Source: Plantago ovata (taxonomy: Eukaryota > Streptophyta > Magnoliopsida > Lamiales > Plantaginaceae). Taken from it: 64,000 nt of DNA. The position numbers and the translations under genes are program-made. The notes beneath the pieces are model-generated. The model made no database searches. It was given only the letters and a program-made list of their open reading frames with translations, and was not told the DNA's origin. The stretch lies in contig CM051457.1 of the NCBI GenBank assembly GCA_028274465.1, positions 103,725,982-103,789,981 of the forward strand. Direction: 5' to 3'. Below, one piece after another: positions 11,069-23,189 of this stretch. Position 1 is the stretch's first letter; each line of letters opens with the position of its first letter.

Positions 11069-12565
11069 TGTTGGTCCCTTTAGATAACAAGTAAAGACTA
11101 GAGGGGGGGTGAATAGTTTTAAAACTTTTTCGTCGTCTAAAACTTTCTCAGCAAGTGCTTATTACTTTTCAGTAATGAGTTTGATGGTACTTAACTTTCT
11201 CAGCAAGTACTTGTTACTTTCCAGTGACAAGTTTGCTGATACTTAAAAACAGAGTGCGAAAGTCTTGTACAATAAGTGATTTGTCAAAAAGCTAGTTTCA
11301 ACAAGTAAGTAAATAAACAGTTCAAAACAAAGTAACTTGCTGAAAGATATCGGCAGTAAAGTAAATCACACAAACACTTTTATAGTGGTATCTGAGGGTG
11401 GCGTAATCCCTCAACTAATCCACTTTGTCCTTTCTATGACTGAATCCACTAAGATATGATATGAGGTTCCTTACAAATCCTATCACTAATGATTCTCAGA
11501 AACCAAAGCAGTCCAACTTTGTTTCCAACCTAACTAGAGAACTAAAACCTTGTTCTCCACCAAACTTGGGACACTTATCAGCAAAACTATGCTTGATTAG
11601 TTCCTCCTGACAACCACGCCTGAAAGATGGTTTTTATCAGTTAGAGAGGTTTGGGATGAGATGACTTGATAATAACTTTTCAGTTATCACAAGTAATCTG
11701 GAGAAACTTAACTTGTAATACTTTGCAGTAAGCAAGTATGTTGTTTTTGGGTGTCAAGACTTGTTCTTGTTTGGAGGAAAGAACACTTAACTAATTTCTT
11801 AGCTTTCGTATTCTACTTTTTCACAAGTAGCTTTTGTTTCAAGTTTAAATCTTGGAACGAATCAATAGGCAGTTGAGAGTAGAGAAAGATTCTAGTGTTT
11901 AAAGCACAAGTGAGAGTTTGATCACGTTGTTGACGCACCTTCTACTCAGCCTGATGCTCTCTATTTATAGTGTCTCAAGGAAGCCGTTTGAATTCAAATT
12001 TTAAGGCTTGTACCTCAAGATGACACTATCTTTGCCAAAACAGTACTATCAGCAGCGTCCTTCTTTTGTCTTCATGTCTTCGGCGTGCTATAGCATTTAA
12101 TGCTCTTTGAAAATTCAAATGTGAACGTTGGAGCCAAAATGCAAAGTACTCTTCATCAAGGAGGACACATGTGTTATCAACAAGTAAGCAGTCTCAGTTC
12201 AGCAAACACAACCTACTCTGTCATATATATTTTCACTTATGCATACTGATTGCTGAGTTACTCACTTTCTGAGATAACATACACCTTTGTAGATACCTTT
12301 CTCAGAAATCTTCTAAGTCTTCAGTCTTCGAATCTTCAACTTTCTGAGCGGTTCTAGGTCTTCAATAGATTGTTTTTGAAAACAAAGTACATCATCAGCA
12401 AACATAAGAACCTAACTAGTACTTACACTAAGTCTTCAGCAAACGTTCCTCTTTTACAATGTCCTTAAAATTCTAAAATCCTATGGACCTTAAGAATACT
12501 AGTTACTGGACTTTATCTTAATTCAGCATGGTTAATTGCTCATTAAAATTACAAGTTTTCTAACA
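11069..12565 (-). repeat. 5' LTR of the copia-type element
   Basis: It starts TGTTGGTCCC beside the primer site. I place its outer end near 12565 (TTTTCTAACA), giving about 1.5 kb with TG...CA ends; the outer end is less certain. A minus-strand TATAAATA lies near 11970, with transcription towards the gag. The first 820 bp are repeated in inverted orientation at 8406-9235. Confidence 0.65.
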
Positions 12566-12794
12566 ATTTTAAGTACTAAAACATGCCACAATGGTACTTA
12601 AAAAAATAACATAGATTTAAAAAGAAAAAAAGAAATTTTTTGAAAATTATGTAAGATAAAAGGAAAAGAAAAATAATAAAATGATGGGATTTGGAAAAGA
12701 TTTAAAAAAAACAAAAAAAAAACAAAAATAGATAAAAATGAGAAAATAGAAGAAAGAGGTCATTTACTTGGATAACATAAAAAACAAATATTTT

Positions 12795-12935
12795 GGGCAC
12801 TGTGGGTATCGAACCCACAACACCCAAATAAAAGCCCTTGGTTCCTACCACCAGGACAAATATATCTTTGATAATAATACTACTACATCGGGTCCAGTAC
12901 CCCCACTGCACCCCCTAGCTCCGCTACTGGTTGTG
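12795..12935 (-). repeat. tRNA-derived SINE-like remnant
   Basis: The minus strand contains GGTTCGATACC, a good match to an RNA polymerase III B box. About 40 bases upstream is GTCCTGGTGGTAGGA, which resembles an A box. Further upstream is TAGCGGAGCTAGG. No poly-A tail or target duplication was found, so this may be a degenerate SINE or another dispersed repeat. Confidence 0.33.
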
Positions 12936-12944
12936 TGGTTTTAA

Positions 12945-13775
12945 GAAATATATAATGTTATTATGTTGGGTTTGATATGATTTTTAGCTTCAGTTATATG
13001 TTACTGTTCTGTTATAGTTTTAAAAGATATTGTTGTGGTTCTAATTCTTGTTGTTGTGGTTTTAAAAAATATATAATGCTATGTGTAGGGTTTGTTGATC
13101 GTATGTTTTTAAGGAGACATGGTGTGAATATAGGTATCTTTGTTGTGGTTTTAAGAACTCGTGTAAAGAACTAAGCATACTTGATATGATTTCTAGTTTC
13201 AGTTGCATGTTATTGTTGTGTTATAGTTTTAAGAGATTTTGGTGTAGTTTTAATTCCTATTGTTGTGGTTTTACGAATTATATATAATGCTAATGTGTTT
13301 GGTTTGTCCATTGTATGGTTTTAAGGGGACATGGTGTGGTTATAAGCATCTTAATTAGTTGTGGTTTTAACGAGTGTTGTTATGGTTTTTGAACAGCTGC
13401 TGATAATTGCAATGAGTTTGGTGAAGAAAAGGCAAGAAGAAGTTCTCCAACAAGTTTATTAAAAAAAGCACCGAATGTTTCAACATTGTAATGGCTAAAA
13501 TGTTTCAAATAGTTTATTGTAAATTTGTTCATTGATGCTTTAATGTCGGTTTTCAAATTTTTAGACGTGTTTAGTAGTATTGTTTTATATTTGTGAATGA
13601 TTTCAGATTGTTGCTTAAAAGTATAACAAACCATCGTAAAACCATAATGTAGCTTATTAAAACCATAACGTCACATCTTAAAACCACACCAAATGACGCC
13701 TATAACGTAAACTTTCAACGCTAACAACTTAAAATCACACAATAACCCTTAAAACCATATCACAAATGGTCTGAC
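12945..13775. repeat. Fold-back-like repeat with internal tandem copies
   Basis: The left half has two tandem copies of a ~205-bp unit (12972-13180 and 13181-13378), each with several GTGGTTTTAA-type motifs. The right half (13640-13770) has the same motif in the opposite strand sense (TTAAAACCACACC, CTTAAAACCATATC). Sub-repeated, inverted ends of this sort are seen in fold-back and Mutator-like elements. No target duplication or coding capacity was established. Confidence 0.5.
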
Positions 13776-14826
13776 CGACCGGATAGACAAGGTAACCTAA
13801 AAAAAACCAGGCCTTTCAGTTGATTAAGGAAAGTCCGGCCTCTCCCTAAACGTTGGCTCAAGTTATTATGTACATTCAATTGCTAATCATCATTGCCCTA
13901 ATTCGCATGTTAGCGGATCAGGACGAGACTTGATATATTTTATTTGGTAACATCATAGTGGTCCCCATAGTTTCAAAATGTCTTTTATTTAGTAGAAGAT
14001 AGTTGTGAAACTATAAGAGTAGTAGTTTCATCTGGCATACGTGTTGAAATGTTGTCTCGTTAGGAGAAACTAAACGACTTGACTGAAATTTTTGGATGCA
14101 GAACCAGATTCTATTCACTGCTCCTAGTGACTTCACTTGTCGCTTCTACGTTTTTCTTCATTCTTCTCCTCTTTTGGTTGACAACTTGATGCTGGTTGGT
14201 GATAGCGTTGATGACAATTGATGTGGTTGAAGATGATGGTGGCAGTAAACCCGCATTTCATCTTCTTCCTTTCTTTTTTCATGTTCCATCTTCTATCTTC
14301 CTCTCTTTCTTCATGATCTTCCAAACCTCTTCGGCTTCCTCCTCTAAATTTGTCAAATCCTTTTGCAATCTTGTCTTTGGGTTCCGCATGGTAGTCATGC
14401 GGAATAGATTGTACTATAGCCATGGCTAAGAGTCTAATTGTTGAGATGTTGAACTAATTATACCACTTTGTGGAATGCTCAACAACTTGAAGAGCTCCAT
14501 GGGTATAGAATCGCCTTGTTCGGGATTTTGAGATAGTCAACAAAACAAATGAAACAAATTTACCGGATGACAAAAAATACAACCTGAAACATTGGAAAGT
14601 ATAATGCCCCAAAATAGCATTAGAATAACTAAAATGACCCCATGGGGATATTCTTCCCCCAAAAAAATATAATTACACATTTACACTCTCATCCCCAATT
14701 CTTATTTTGTCATCATCCAATATTGACTGTCGCTTTCTCGGAACTCTTTCTGCAGCACACACTACTCAAGCCACTCACTCACTCATTCAGTCTGTATTAT
14801 AGCAAGGGTTTCTCTATCTCATTTCA
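13776..14826. other. Intergenic and putative promoter region of the VAL-like gene
   Basis: No convincing gene. Two overlapping frames near 14130-14430 on both strands lack recognisable domains. The last ~120 bases have the CT-rich character of a plant 5' leader (repeated CACTCACTCATT before TTTCTCTATCTC) just ahead of the ATG at 14827. Confidence 0.5.
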
Positions 14827-17800
14827 ATGGCTTCTTCCTCAAGCTTGTCGTGCTTTAACTGTCACGTCACCAACTCCAACCCTGACCATTTCCGCAACGG
14901 TTGGCGCCTCCATAGAGGCGACTACGCTCAGCTCTGCCTCCGCTGCGCGTGAGTAAACAAGCAAAACAAATCAATATTACCACTCGCATGCATTCCTGAA
15001 CAATTTTATTGCGCTAATTTTGCTGAAAAACCGGAAAAGCTTAGTTGTTCTGCTTTTGCTGTTTCTGTGAATTTTTGGATTAGTTGTTAATTTGTCAACA
15101 AAATGATTGTGCGAGTTGGTTTTGTGAATTTTGATGTCTAATTTGTGTTTATTTTCTGTATTGTTCCGTTTCCACAGGTCCGAATTGTGGTTACTTGCCG
15201 ATCAAGCAAACGATTATATGATTTGCTATAGTTGAACCTAATTCTAATGCAATGTCACTTCACTAGCTTCTGTGCATTTGTGGATGTTTGTGTGTGTTGT
15301 TTATGATAATTATTCAGCGAGTTTGTTTTAAGATCTCTACTTTGTGTTTATGTGCTGTATTTTTCGGTCAAATTGTATGTACTTGCTTAACAAGTAAATG
15401 GTGATATGTTAATGAAATGTAGCTTCACTAGATGCCTCTCTGAATATTCTCATGTATGTATTTGCTTGTGAAAATGACCGGCGAAGTTGATTTTGTGATC
15501 TCTGTAGTTTATGTTCATTTGGTATATTTTTTATGTTTTTAAGTAGAGGAACCAATAGTGGTTACTTGCTCAACAAGCAAATGATGATATGTTGTGATAG
15601 AGTGTTAGCCGATTCTATCCAAGTGTCACTCCACTACATAAGGATTAGTGTTTAGTACCGAGTTCGTTTTTCTGTTAAGTTGGAACTGTATGAGATTGAA
15701 AAAATATGGATGTATTGGATTTGTTTTTTTTTTTTTTTTTTTTTTGGTCGCCTACGGAACATGCCTGATTTGTTTACCAACTTGATTCTGGCAGGGTAGC
15801 TGTTTGATTATGGTTTTATGAACTTACTTCATCTACTAGTGGTCTTGGATTTGTAATATTTGGTTAAGAGGTGGCAACGAGTTTGTCATAGAAACTTACT
15901 AGCTGTCTGTGAAACACTATAATCAGTTGTCTTTAATACCATGTATAACCAAGATCAAAATTATGAACTTACATAGAGTTTCATTTAGAAAGATATAACA
16001 TATTGTGCACCAGGGGATTGGCTCCGCAAACGTGTTAGATATGTTGTCTGGAAGTATCTGCCACACTATCTACAAATGTTTCCGGGTCTAGCATGTAACA
16101 CATTTGTCCATTTCCTAAGGAGAATCATGAGTAAAAGTGTCCTGGAATTACTATATTATGTATGAGTGAATCTAGGATATCTGTACATCCTGGCTTGTCA
16201 TTCCTTTAAGATCTGTTTTCAAGAGTTTGGTGAATATGCTTTCCCTTTTTCTTATCCGTGACACATCTCCAACATGGCCTAATATCAATGAATTCTTGTT
16301 TCTATTCTTAGCGAATTTGATTCCAGAATTTATTTTTGTAGTTCTGTGCATGAGCAAGGAAGGTTCTGTGAAACTTTCCATTCAGATCAAGGCGGTTGGA
16401 GGGACTGTGAATTGTGCAAAAAAGTTAGTTCTTACAGATATATTTGACTCCTCTACTTTTACCTGGAAATTTTGATCTCCATCTATACTTAAGTTAATAT
16501 TTTACTGTTGCAGATTGTCCATTGTGGATGTATTGTATCATTCAGTGCTCATTCTCTGACGGATTATGGAGGGATAATCTGCACTGACTGCTTGAGAAAT
16601 AATCTTCTATTGGTAAAATTGCCGAATATGGTTATCTTACTACCTCTTGGCGTATGATAAGTTTGGTTGATAACTAATAAGATTATAATTTTCTGAAGGC
16701 AATCAGAGTTGACCTTATTATCCCAACATGGCTGTCGAGTTATAACATTTTGCAACCAACTAGTACTTAACTGTGTTAGAGAAATCCAAAATCTTATATG
16801 TTACCAGAACCAGCATGGCTGTCATTTTAAATTTCAATGAGATAATTGACCTTAGTTTGCAATAAATCTCATTTCAAGACGCAATTCGTAGATTATAAAT
16901 GCTGTCTCTCTTTATGAAAGAGAAAGACTACAAAATCTTCCATATCCTGTATGGTTCTGGGTAACTCTAAATTAGAGAGGTTATGGAAGTGTCAGTGGTT
17001 GTTTGGTATTGTCAGTGATAGTTTTACTTATCCGTGCTACTCAAGCAAGTAAATGAAGTTATATTCCTCTGCTTTGTAAAGCTGGATAATAACTCAAGCC
17101 AATGCAACGATTGTTAATTATTATTGTTGTATGTGTACCACAATGATTTTGTCAGTAAATTCAGTTTCAGCTTTTCAGCCTGCTGACGAATCTATCTTTT
17201 ATGCCCTAATCCAGAAAAGGAAGGGAAAATATTACTCACGGTTAAGTAGTTGATAAGTTTCTTTTTTATGGAGCTAGTGTTTAATAGTGAATTTGGGAAG
17301 ATAATGCATTTGCCCTACATTATCCTATATTTAGAGACCAAAAAAAAAAGACCTGGAATTTGGACTACCCTTAATAACGGGCTACGCCTTGGTAATTTTC
17401 GACTAGTACTCCCATTACTGTTATTGCTATTATTTTTTTCTGTTTAAATTGTCAAAATCTAATATACTAAGTTATGTAATAATGATCTACCGAAATGTTT
17501 AATGTTACTCAGAATAAGAACCATTGTCATATCATGCCCTTGTAAAATTTTGCATTCGTATTATATCTTACTGATCTTCTATATCTAACAGCAGGCACGT
17601 AAAAGCTGTATGTCTCTTGAACCTGAGACAAGAGCTAGCAAACCTTCTTCTACTCCATCTGAGCATGCCCCAACGAGATTTCGGTTCTTGCCTGGAGTTA
17701 CTCTATTGGCTCAGCAGCTGAACCCCAGAAAGTATCCTCGATTTTGACTTATTTTGCTTAAGTACTATAGGAAATTATCTTCAGTGTGCTCGAGATGAAT

Positions 17801-18829
17801 TATGTAACTATAAGGATGCAGTCTGAAGTCAAATAAATCACCATGAATTTAGCTCAATATAGTCCTTGACAATTTTAGCCAAATATCTGCCATGAGGCCC
17901 ATGACTCTATTATTTGAGAAACAATTGTCTGTTTGTGATGTTGACCTCAAGTATTCACGTCTCCATTTACCCAGAAGATATGCAGAGGTTAGAACATGAA
18001 TTCACTGGCTTATAGCACAAGGGTGTTTGTATTTCTGTAGTTACACTGTTACCCCTGGTATATAGTTTTATCTAGTTGAGTTGTCAATGAACCTCCTTAT
18101 GAAACAGGAATTTTTCCCTGATATTTCTGGCTTGCCTGGTTCACGTATCAAAATGCAAGATACAGAAGGTAACACCTGGGAATTTGTCTATCGATATGGG
18201 CTCAGTGATGGAAATAGGTTTTATGTTCTGGAGGGGCTAAGAGATCATATGCTATCAAAGAATTGGCAACCAGGTGATACAGGTAGGCAGGTAGCTATTC
18301 TGATTCAAAGAGAAATATGGCAAATGACATGACGTGCATAGTTTTTTGCTTGTTGATACTTTGAACTAGTAAATATACTTGTAATCACTATCAGATTTTT
18401 TTATCAAAACTGGATCTGTAAGTTTATAGTATTGGCTTTCAGCATCCTTCATCTCTCTTTTATGACCCTGTCTTTATTACTAGTGGTCTAAGTATCTAAT
18501 GTCCATGTTCCTAAGAGATTGGGAATGTACCTATTCTTCCCTTGAAACATCAACCAGTAAAACCAAACCAACTATGCCTTTTATTCCAATAAAATTGTGG
18601 TAGGCTTAAAACATTAACCAGTATGCTACAGAAACATTTAATCCATGTGCTTATTAGTTGTGGTGCACTTGGAAAATCTATATTTCTCCAACCTAAATGG
18701 TCTCTTTCAAGCTGTTCCATTCTAACCACAGTTTTCACATGTTTGTTAGTAATGTTTTATCGAGTGGAACCAATGGGAGAATTGGTCATTGGATTAAGAA
18801 AGACAACTGCTTCGAAGCAAGTTGCAAAG
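14827..18829 (+). CDS. VAL: VAL/HSI2-like B3 transcriptional repressor, C-terminus unresolved
   Basis: Seven exons with in-frame GT-AG junctions: 14827-14948, 16342-16423, 16514-16612, 17592-17731, 17879-17987, 18108-18282, 18750-18829 (269 codons). The N-terminal PHD-like zinc domain has CFNCHVTNSN, NGWRLHRGDYAQLCLRCAS, RFCETFHSDQGGWRDCELC, HCGCIVSFS and DYGGIICTDC, in the same order as VAL1/VAL2. A linker (FLPGVTLLAQQLNPRK) precedes the B3 domain: LFEKQLSVCDVDLKYSRLHL, EFFPDISGLPGSRIKMQDTE, FYVLEGLRDHM, WQPGDTV, YRVEPMGELVIGLRKTT. VAL proteins bind RY motifs (CATGCA) and silence seed genes with Polycomb; that role is inferred from the family. The B3 first half is diverged from the usual SASDAGRIGRLVLP motif. 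The CW zinc finger and EAR motif of full VAL proteins are not found here, so this may be a shortened paralogue or a decaying gene. Confidence 0.8.
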
Positions 18830-19463
18830 GTATGGAATTTTCTACTTCCGGTTGCTATGAGTTACCATGAGTTTAAAAATATCACAAGGATCGTCTCCTA
18901 CTTTTCATTACTTAAAGGTGAAGGAACCTACAGCCATGCACGCTTTCAGCATCAGAAATCACTTGGTACCCTTCATGTTATTTTCTCCTTTATTTGGTAT
19001 GTTAGTCAGTAGTCATGTTAGTGACAGGATTTCCTTAGAATTTGAAACGGTGCTCTTGTCTTGTTTTTTCCCAGAATCTGGAATGAGGTTCGACGTCAGT
19101 AATGGAAATATTGTATCTGCTGCTGGAAAATGTAAATGCATTATGCTGCTGGATAGGTCATGTGCATAGCTTTCTCAGTCCTTTAACAAGAGTGTCTGCC
19201 TTCTGTATTTTGATGTCAATTGCATTGCTTGAAGTAGCATAGGAACTTGCGTTATTTTACAAAGTCTAGGGCTGTGATGATGGATCATGCAAGACACTTT
19301 TTGCTGTAGTTGTTGACTTGTTGCATTATCGAATCTAGTGTTGTGAATCTTGTGATGATGGATTATGGGTTCGGGTCAGGTGCTACACCTGTTGGGTGCC
19401 TGACTATGTCGCTTTAATGGAGAATATAGTCGTCTGGTCCAAAAGTCTTTGTATAAATGTACG
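18830..19463 (+). other. Possible 3' exons or UTR of the VAL-like gene
   Basis: Short open stretches exist (for example KISQGSSPTFHYLKVKEPTA near 18875 and ESGMRFDVSNGNIVSAAGKC near 19076), but none matches the known C-terminal half of VAL proteins. Element 2 is inserted at 19464, and the sequence resumes at 30667 without clear coding content. Transcript data would be needed to place the stop codon. Confidence 0.35.
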
Positions 19464-19937
19464 TGATACTGTAAAAATACGGTCACGTGGAGCGCATCAT
19501 CTTTCTTCCCATACTGGCCGATAGGACGAGTTTTATCCACGGAATGAAGAACTTGAACCTGTCGAAAACAAGAGGGATAGAGTGTTAAGGGGTAGGACCC
19601 GATCTACCTCAGTTAGATCGGGTATGAATCAACGTTGGAAGTATGTGTAAGGATTTGGGCAGCATGCATGCATAAAATCTGAGAATAGTTGTGTGTTATG
19701 GCAATAAATGCATGAGTATTTATAGGATACGAATGTGGGACCCCCCAAAATAGTCACGGATGTTTGCTATGGACCGGACAAAAGGACGTCCTGTCAGTAC
19801 TAGGTAGTACTATGGTCTCCTTCGACCCCAGGTGCTTTCGAGGGACTCCGTTCGAGGGGCCATACTTCGAGAGCTTTCCTTGTGCGGCTTTTATTGCCTA
19901 TTGTTTGATCTGTACTCGTCCCATAATCCCCTCATCA
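19464..19937 (-). repeat. 3' LTR of element 2
   Basis: 474 bp with TGATACTG...CCTCATCA ends on the plus strand. It carries TATAAATA on the minus strand at 19717-19724. Nearly identical to 30188-30661. Confidence 0.96.
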
Positions 19938-19955
19938 TAAGTCCCCCAGATTTCG
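19938..19955 (-). promoter_or_regulatory. Polypurine tract of element 2
   Basis: Beside the 3' LTR, the minus strand reads AATCTGGGGGACTTA then the LTR. A G-rich tract in this position is the plus-strand primer of LTR retrotransposons. Confidence 0.8.
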
Positions 19956-20571
19956 AGAGACAAGCTTAAATGTCTGTCGAAATTTACTGAGCCGCTTCGA
20001 GGAGTTGATCTGGCGGGAAAAGGATCTTGGCGATATTTGAACCGTCTAGAGGGTAAAAAAGTCATTTCAATTAGCGTCGGTTCGCAAAATGGGACACGTG
20101 GTTGACGCAGAGTGGGCGCGTGAAATTCACCCTCCTCGGTTTCTGTGCGTAATTATGACGGGAAAGAAAGGGGAATGAGGAGTAAAACAGTAAAACAAAT
20201 TTTTGTTCTGTCATTACTCTCTATTCCCTCTCCACTTTACGATCAAAAAATCTTCTCTCTATTCTCCACCGTAAACAGTCGCCGCCGATCACTTTCCGGG
20301 AAGCTTTTCCGCCGCTTAAACTTCAGGTACGTTTGCTTATCTTTCTTTCTTCCTGATTTATTCTTCTTTTCCTCTTTAGTTGCTGTAAAATGTAGTCAAA
20401 ATTGCATGTGCATTTTATTTCCATTTTGCATGTCTCTTTTTCTTTTGTCGATTCGGTTCGACTTCTTTTCGATCTCTATAAGATCCCTTCTTGGTCAATT
20501 TTTTTAAAACTTGTTTAACGGGTCCCGGGTTGGGGTTTCTTCTGATTGTTTCCTCCGTGTAGACTTTGGAG

Positions 20572-23189
20572 ATGTCGAAACAAATCGATGACCAACCCGG
20601 TGCCACTGGCCCTTCGAGGGAAGCCACCTCTTTTAGTGTAGATAGACCTTCTCTTCTTGTACACCCCGATCCTCAAACCACCTCTGATTCGTGGGAGTTT
20701 TTAACTTCGAATCAGGTTTTTCCCGGTAGATCGGTTATACAAGCCTCAAGCTTCCTTCTCCACATGGCTCGAGCTCGCATTAGGACTCCGAGTGATTCTA
20801 CAATTTCTGCCCACGAAACGGCTTCGACTTGTGAGGTTGCTGGACCCTCGAACCAACCTCCAACGGAAAACAATGAAGGCCCTAACCCCGACCCTATACC
20901 TACTGAAAACAACGCCGATGGGAGGCTCTCGGAGGAGGTCAGCATTGTGAAAATTCGAGATGCAGAAGTTCTATACGAGAAATTCGACATCCCCGATTCC
21001 CACGAGATTCTTATCCCCGGCTTCGAAGATCGTATGTACAATCCCCCGGAGGACTGCATCTGCCTAAACATCTTACACCTTGAATATGGGTTTCGCCTCC
21101 CTATTTCCTCCGGGGTGGCTCGAATACTCACTGGAATGGGATTGTGTCCGACTCAACTGCTGCCGAACGCCATGGGTTGCTTAATATCCTTCTGCGTTTG
21201 GTGCCAATCCGTGGGTCGTAGGCTTACGGCTTCAAACTTCCTTCACTTCTTCAAGATTTTGGAGAGCCCCGATGGCGGAGGATTTTATTATTTTTCCCCT
21301 ATTAAGGGGTTTGAATTGTTCGGGAAGTTCCAATCTTCCCACGGTGCCGGCTATAAACGTCGGTACATTTATGTCCGACTCCCTCCGAATTCGGACGGGA
21401 CGCCCGGGGTCGTTCCGACCCCAAGACTATGGCGTCGGGGGGCTAACGTGCCCTTGATCAAAGACGAAGATAGGGCACGATGGCCCAATCGCTACCAGAA
21501 TGCTCCCCTCGAGAATCGGATCAACCCCTACAGTCTCTTGGTTGAGCCGATCCTCTATCTTGCAGGGATCTCTTCGGGCTCCGTACCAGAGATGCGGGGC
21601 ATCCGAGACTTGAGTAAGTAGTTATAATTTCTTCTCTTTTTTACTTCGATGCATTCTTTCGATATATTTCGAGCACTAACTTTCTTTTTATGCTCGCAGC
21701 TTATTGGATCAAGATGTCGAACAGATTTCTCCAACGCCGTGCTCTCGAATTACAGCTCAAAAAATCCCAAGTGAGCAAGTATACGGAGGCTCGGCCACAT
21801 AATGCCGCGGTACTTATCCCTCAGGATTTTGCGAGGGATATAGTGCCTACGGCGGCCGGCGAGATACCCGCCACTCCTCCTGCGGAGGCCGCTCCTGCGA
21901 ACGTGGAAGCCGACCCGGAACGGGTCGAAGAATCGGGTGGTCCGAGCCCGAGTGTTAGAGCTACCGAGACGGAGGGCTCGAAAAGGAGAATCGAGGGGGT
22001 TCAGCCTTCGACCTCCGATAACCGCAGCAAAAGGGTTAGGGGGAGTACCCCCGTCATTGAGATCCCTGAATCCCCTACTGGATCGAAGAGGATGCGCGTG
22101 CCTACTGCCGAAGAGTTAAGCCAGGCCCGCGGTGGCGACAGAGCTGAAGTTTCGTTCCTTCGAGGGAAGGCCACACGGCTCTCGGGTGGACCGAGATGAT
22201 GGCCTCGAGGGTTGATCAGGCGGAACTTGATCGCCTATCCGATGCCGAGGTTAGGGCTAAAGAGGCCCTTCTCCAAATGCAGGTAACCTTCGAGTCACTT
22301 CCCTAAGCTATCCTCTTTTCTTTTCTCTTCTCGTTTTTAACCTCTGCTTTTTGTGCAGTTGATTACGGTGTCGAAAAATCTCTCCAGCCGTCTTGAGCGG
22401 AAAGGGTCCTTGGCCCATTCTTTCCGGCAGAGGATTGACGAAGAAAAGAAGGCGAGGTTGCGACTCGAAAGTGCCCTGAAACGGAAAAATGACGAGATTG
22501 CTCAGCTTTCGAAGCAGGTCGGGATCCTGCAGGACCAGAACGGCAAGGTAACTCTAAGCTTGTCCTCGGCCGAGGAGAGGAGTTTGGCTCTGGAGGCGAA
22601 AGCAGCACAACTAGGCAAGGAGCGTGATGGATTCGAGGCCGCACTTCGCAAGACTCGGGAAGAGGTGGTGAAGAGCGGCAAGTTTGCTCGGGTTGATGCG
22701 GTTCGAGATTTCCTCAAATCTCAGTCCTTCGAGTACCTACTCTCGAAGAAGGACGCTGGCAAAGTGGTCGAGACGAGGGATAAGATCGTGGGCCAACTAA
22801 GAAAAAGAAACAAGTTGCCAGCTGACTTCGATGAGAAAGTAGACATCGACCTCACCAAGGATGAGAACTTCGAGGATCCCCCGGCCGCTGGTACTGAAGC
22901 CGAAGCGGGTGTGACTGCCGAAGAATATTTCACAGCCCTAGCAGTCGAGGAATTTTTTGGACTTGCCCATCCGGAGGAAGTCGAGATCCCTGCTTCTCCG
23001 CCTATGCCGTCTTTCGTAGGCTCGATGTGCGAGGTTGGGAATGACCTGCTTCAGACGGACGGTATCGACGTGGGCAGTTATTCCCATCGAAACTTGTCCG
23101 AAGTAGTCCGTTCCGCCGGCCTCTTCTTTGCGAACCGGGAGAAGGAAAACCTCGATGACACTGCTCACAGTGGCGAACAGGGTAGATGA
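20572..23189 (+). CDS. Tat antisense ORF with putative gypsy-type transposon domain (element 2)
   Basis: This plus-strand gene is antisense to gag-pol. It comprises three open blocks (20572-21614, about 21701-22282, 22359-23189) separated by short gaps with GT...AG ends that look like introns. The first block holds the family domain: VSIVKIRDAEVLYEKFDIPD, LHLEYGFRLPISSGVARIL, LPNAMGCLISFCVWCQSVG and GFYYFSPIKGFELFGK. The last block is a long coiled coil (RIDEEKKARLRLESALKRKN onwards) with an acidic tail. ORFs of this type are known in Tat elements and in maize Grande, but no role is established. A T-rich leader with Y-rich tracts lies upstream (20200-20560). The C-terminal end matches the left edge of this window in element 1. 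Confidence 0.7.

Noticed and set aside
12800-12865. A functional tRNA gene
   Set aside because: The B-box match is good, but no cloverleaf with paired acceptor and anticodon arms can be drawn; a SINE remnant is more likely.
13380-13634. Minus-strand 84-codon frame
   Set aside because: Lies within the fold-back-like repeat and has no domain or codon support.
14133-14429. Overlapping frames on both strands near 14.2 kb
   Set aside because: Low-complexity lysine/glutamate or serine/phenylalanine content, no conserved motif, no splice partners.
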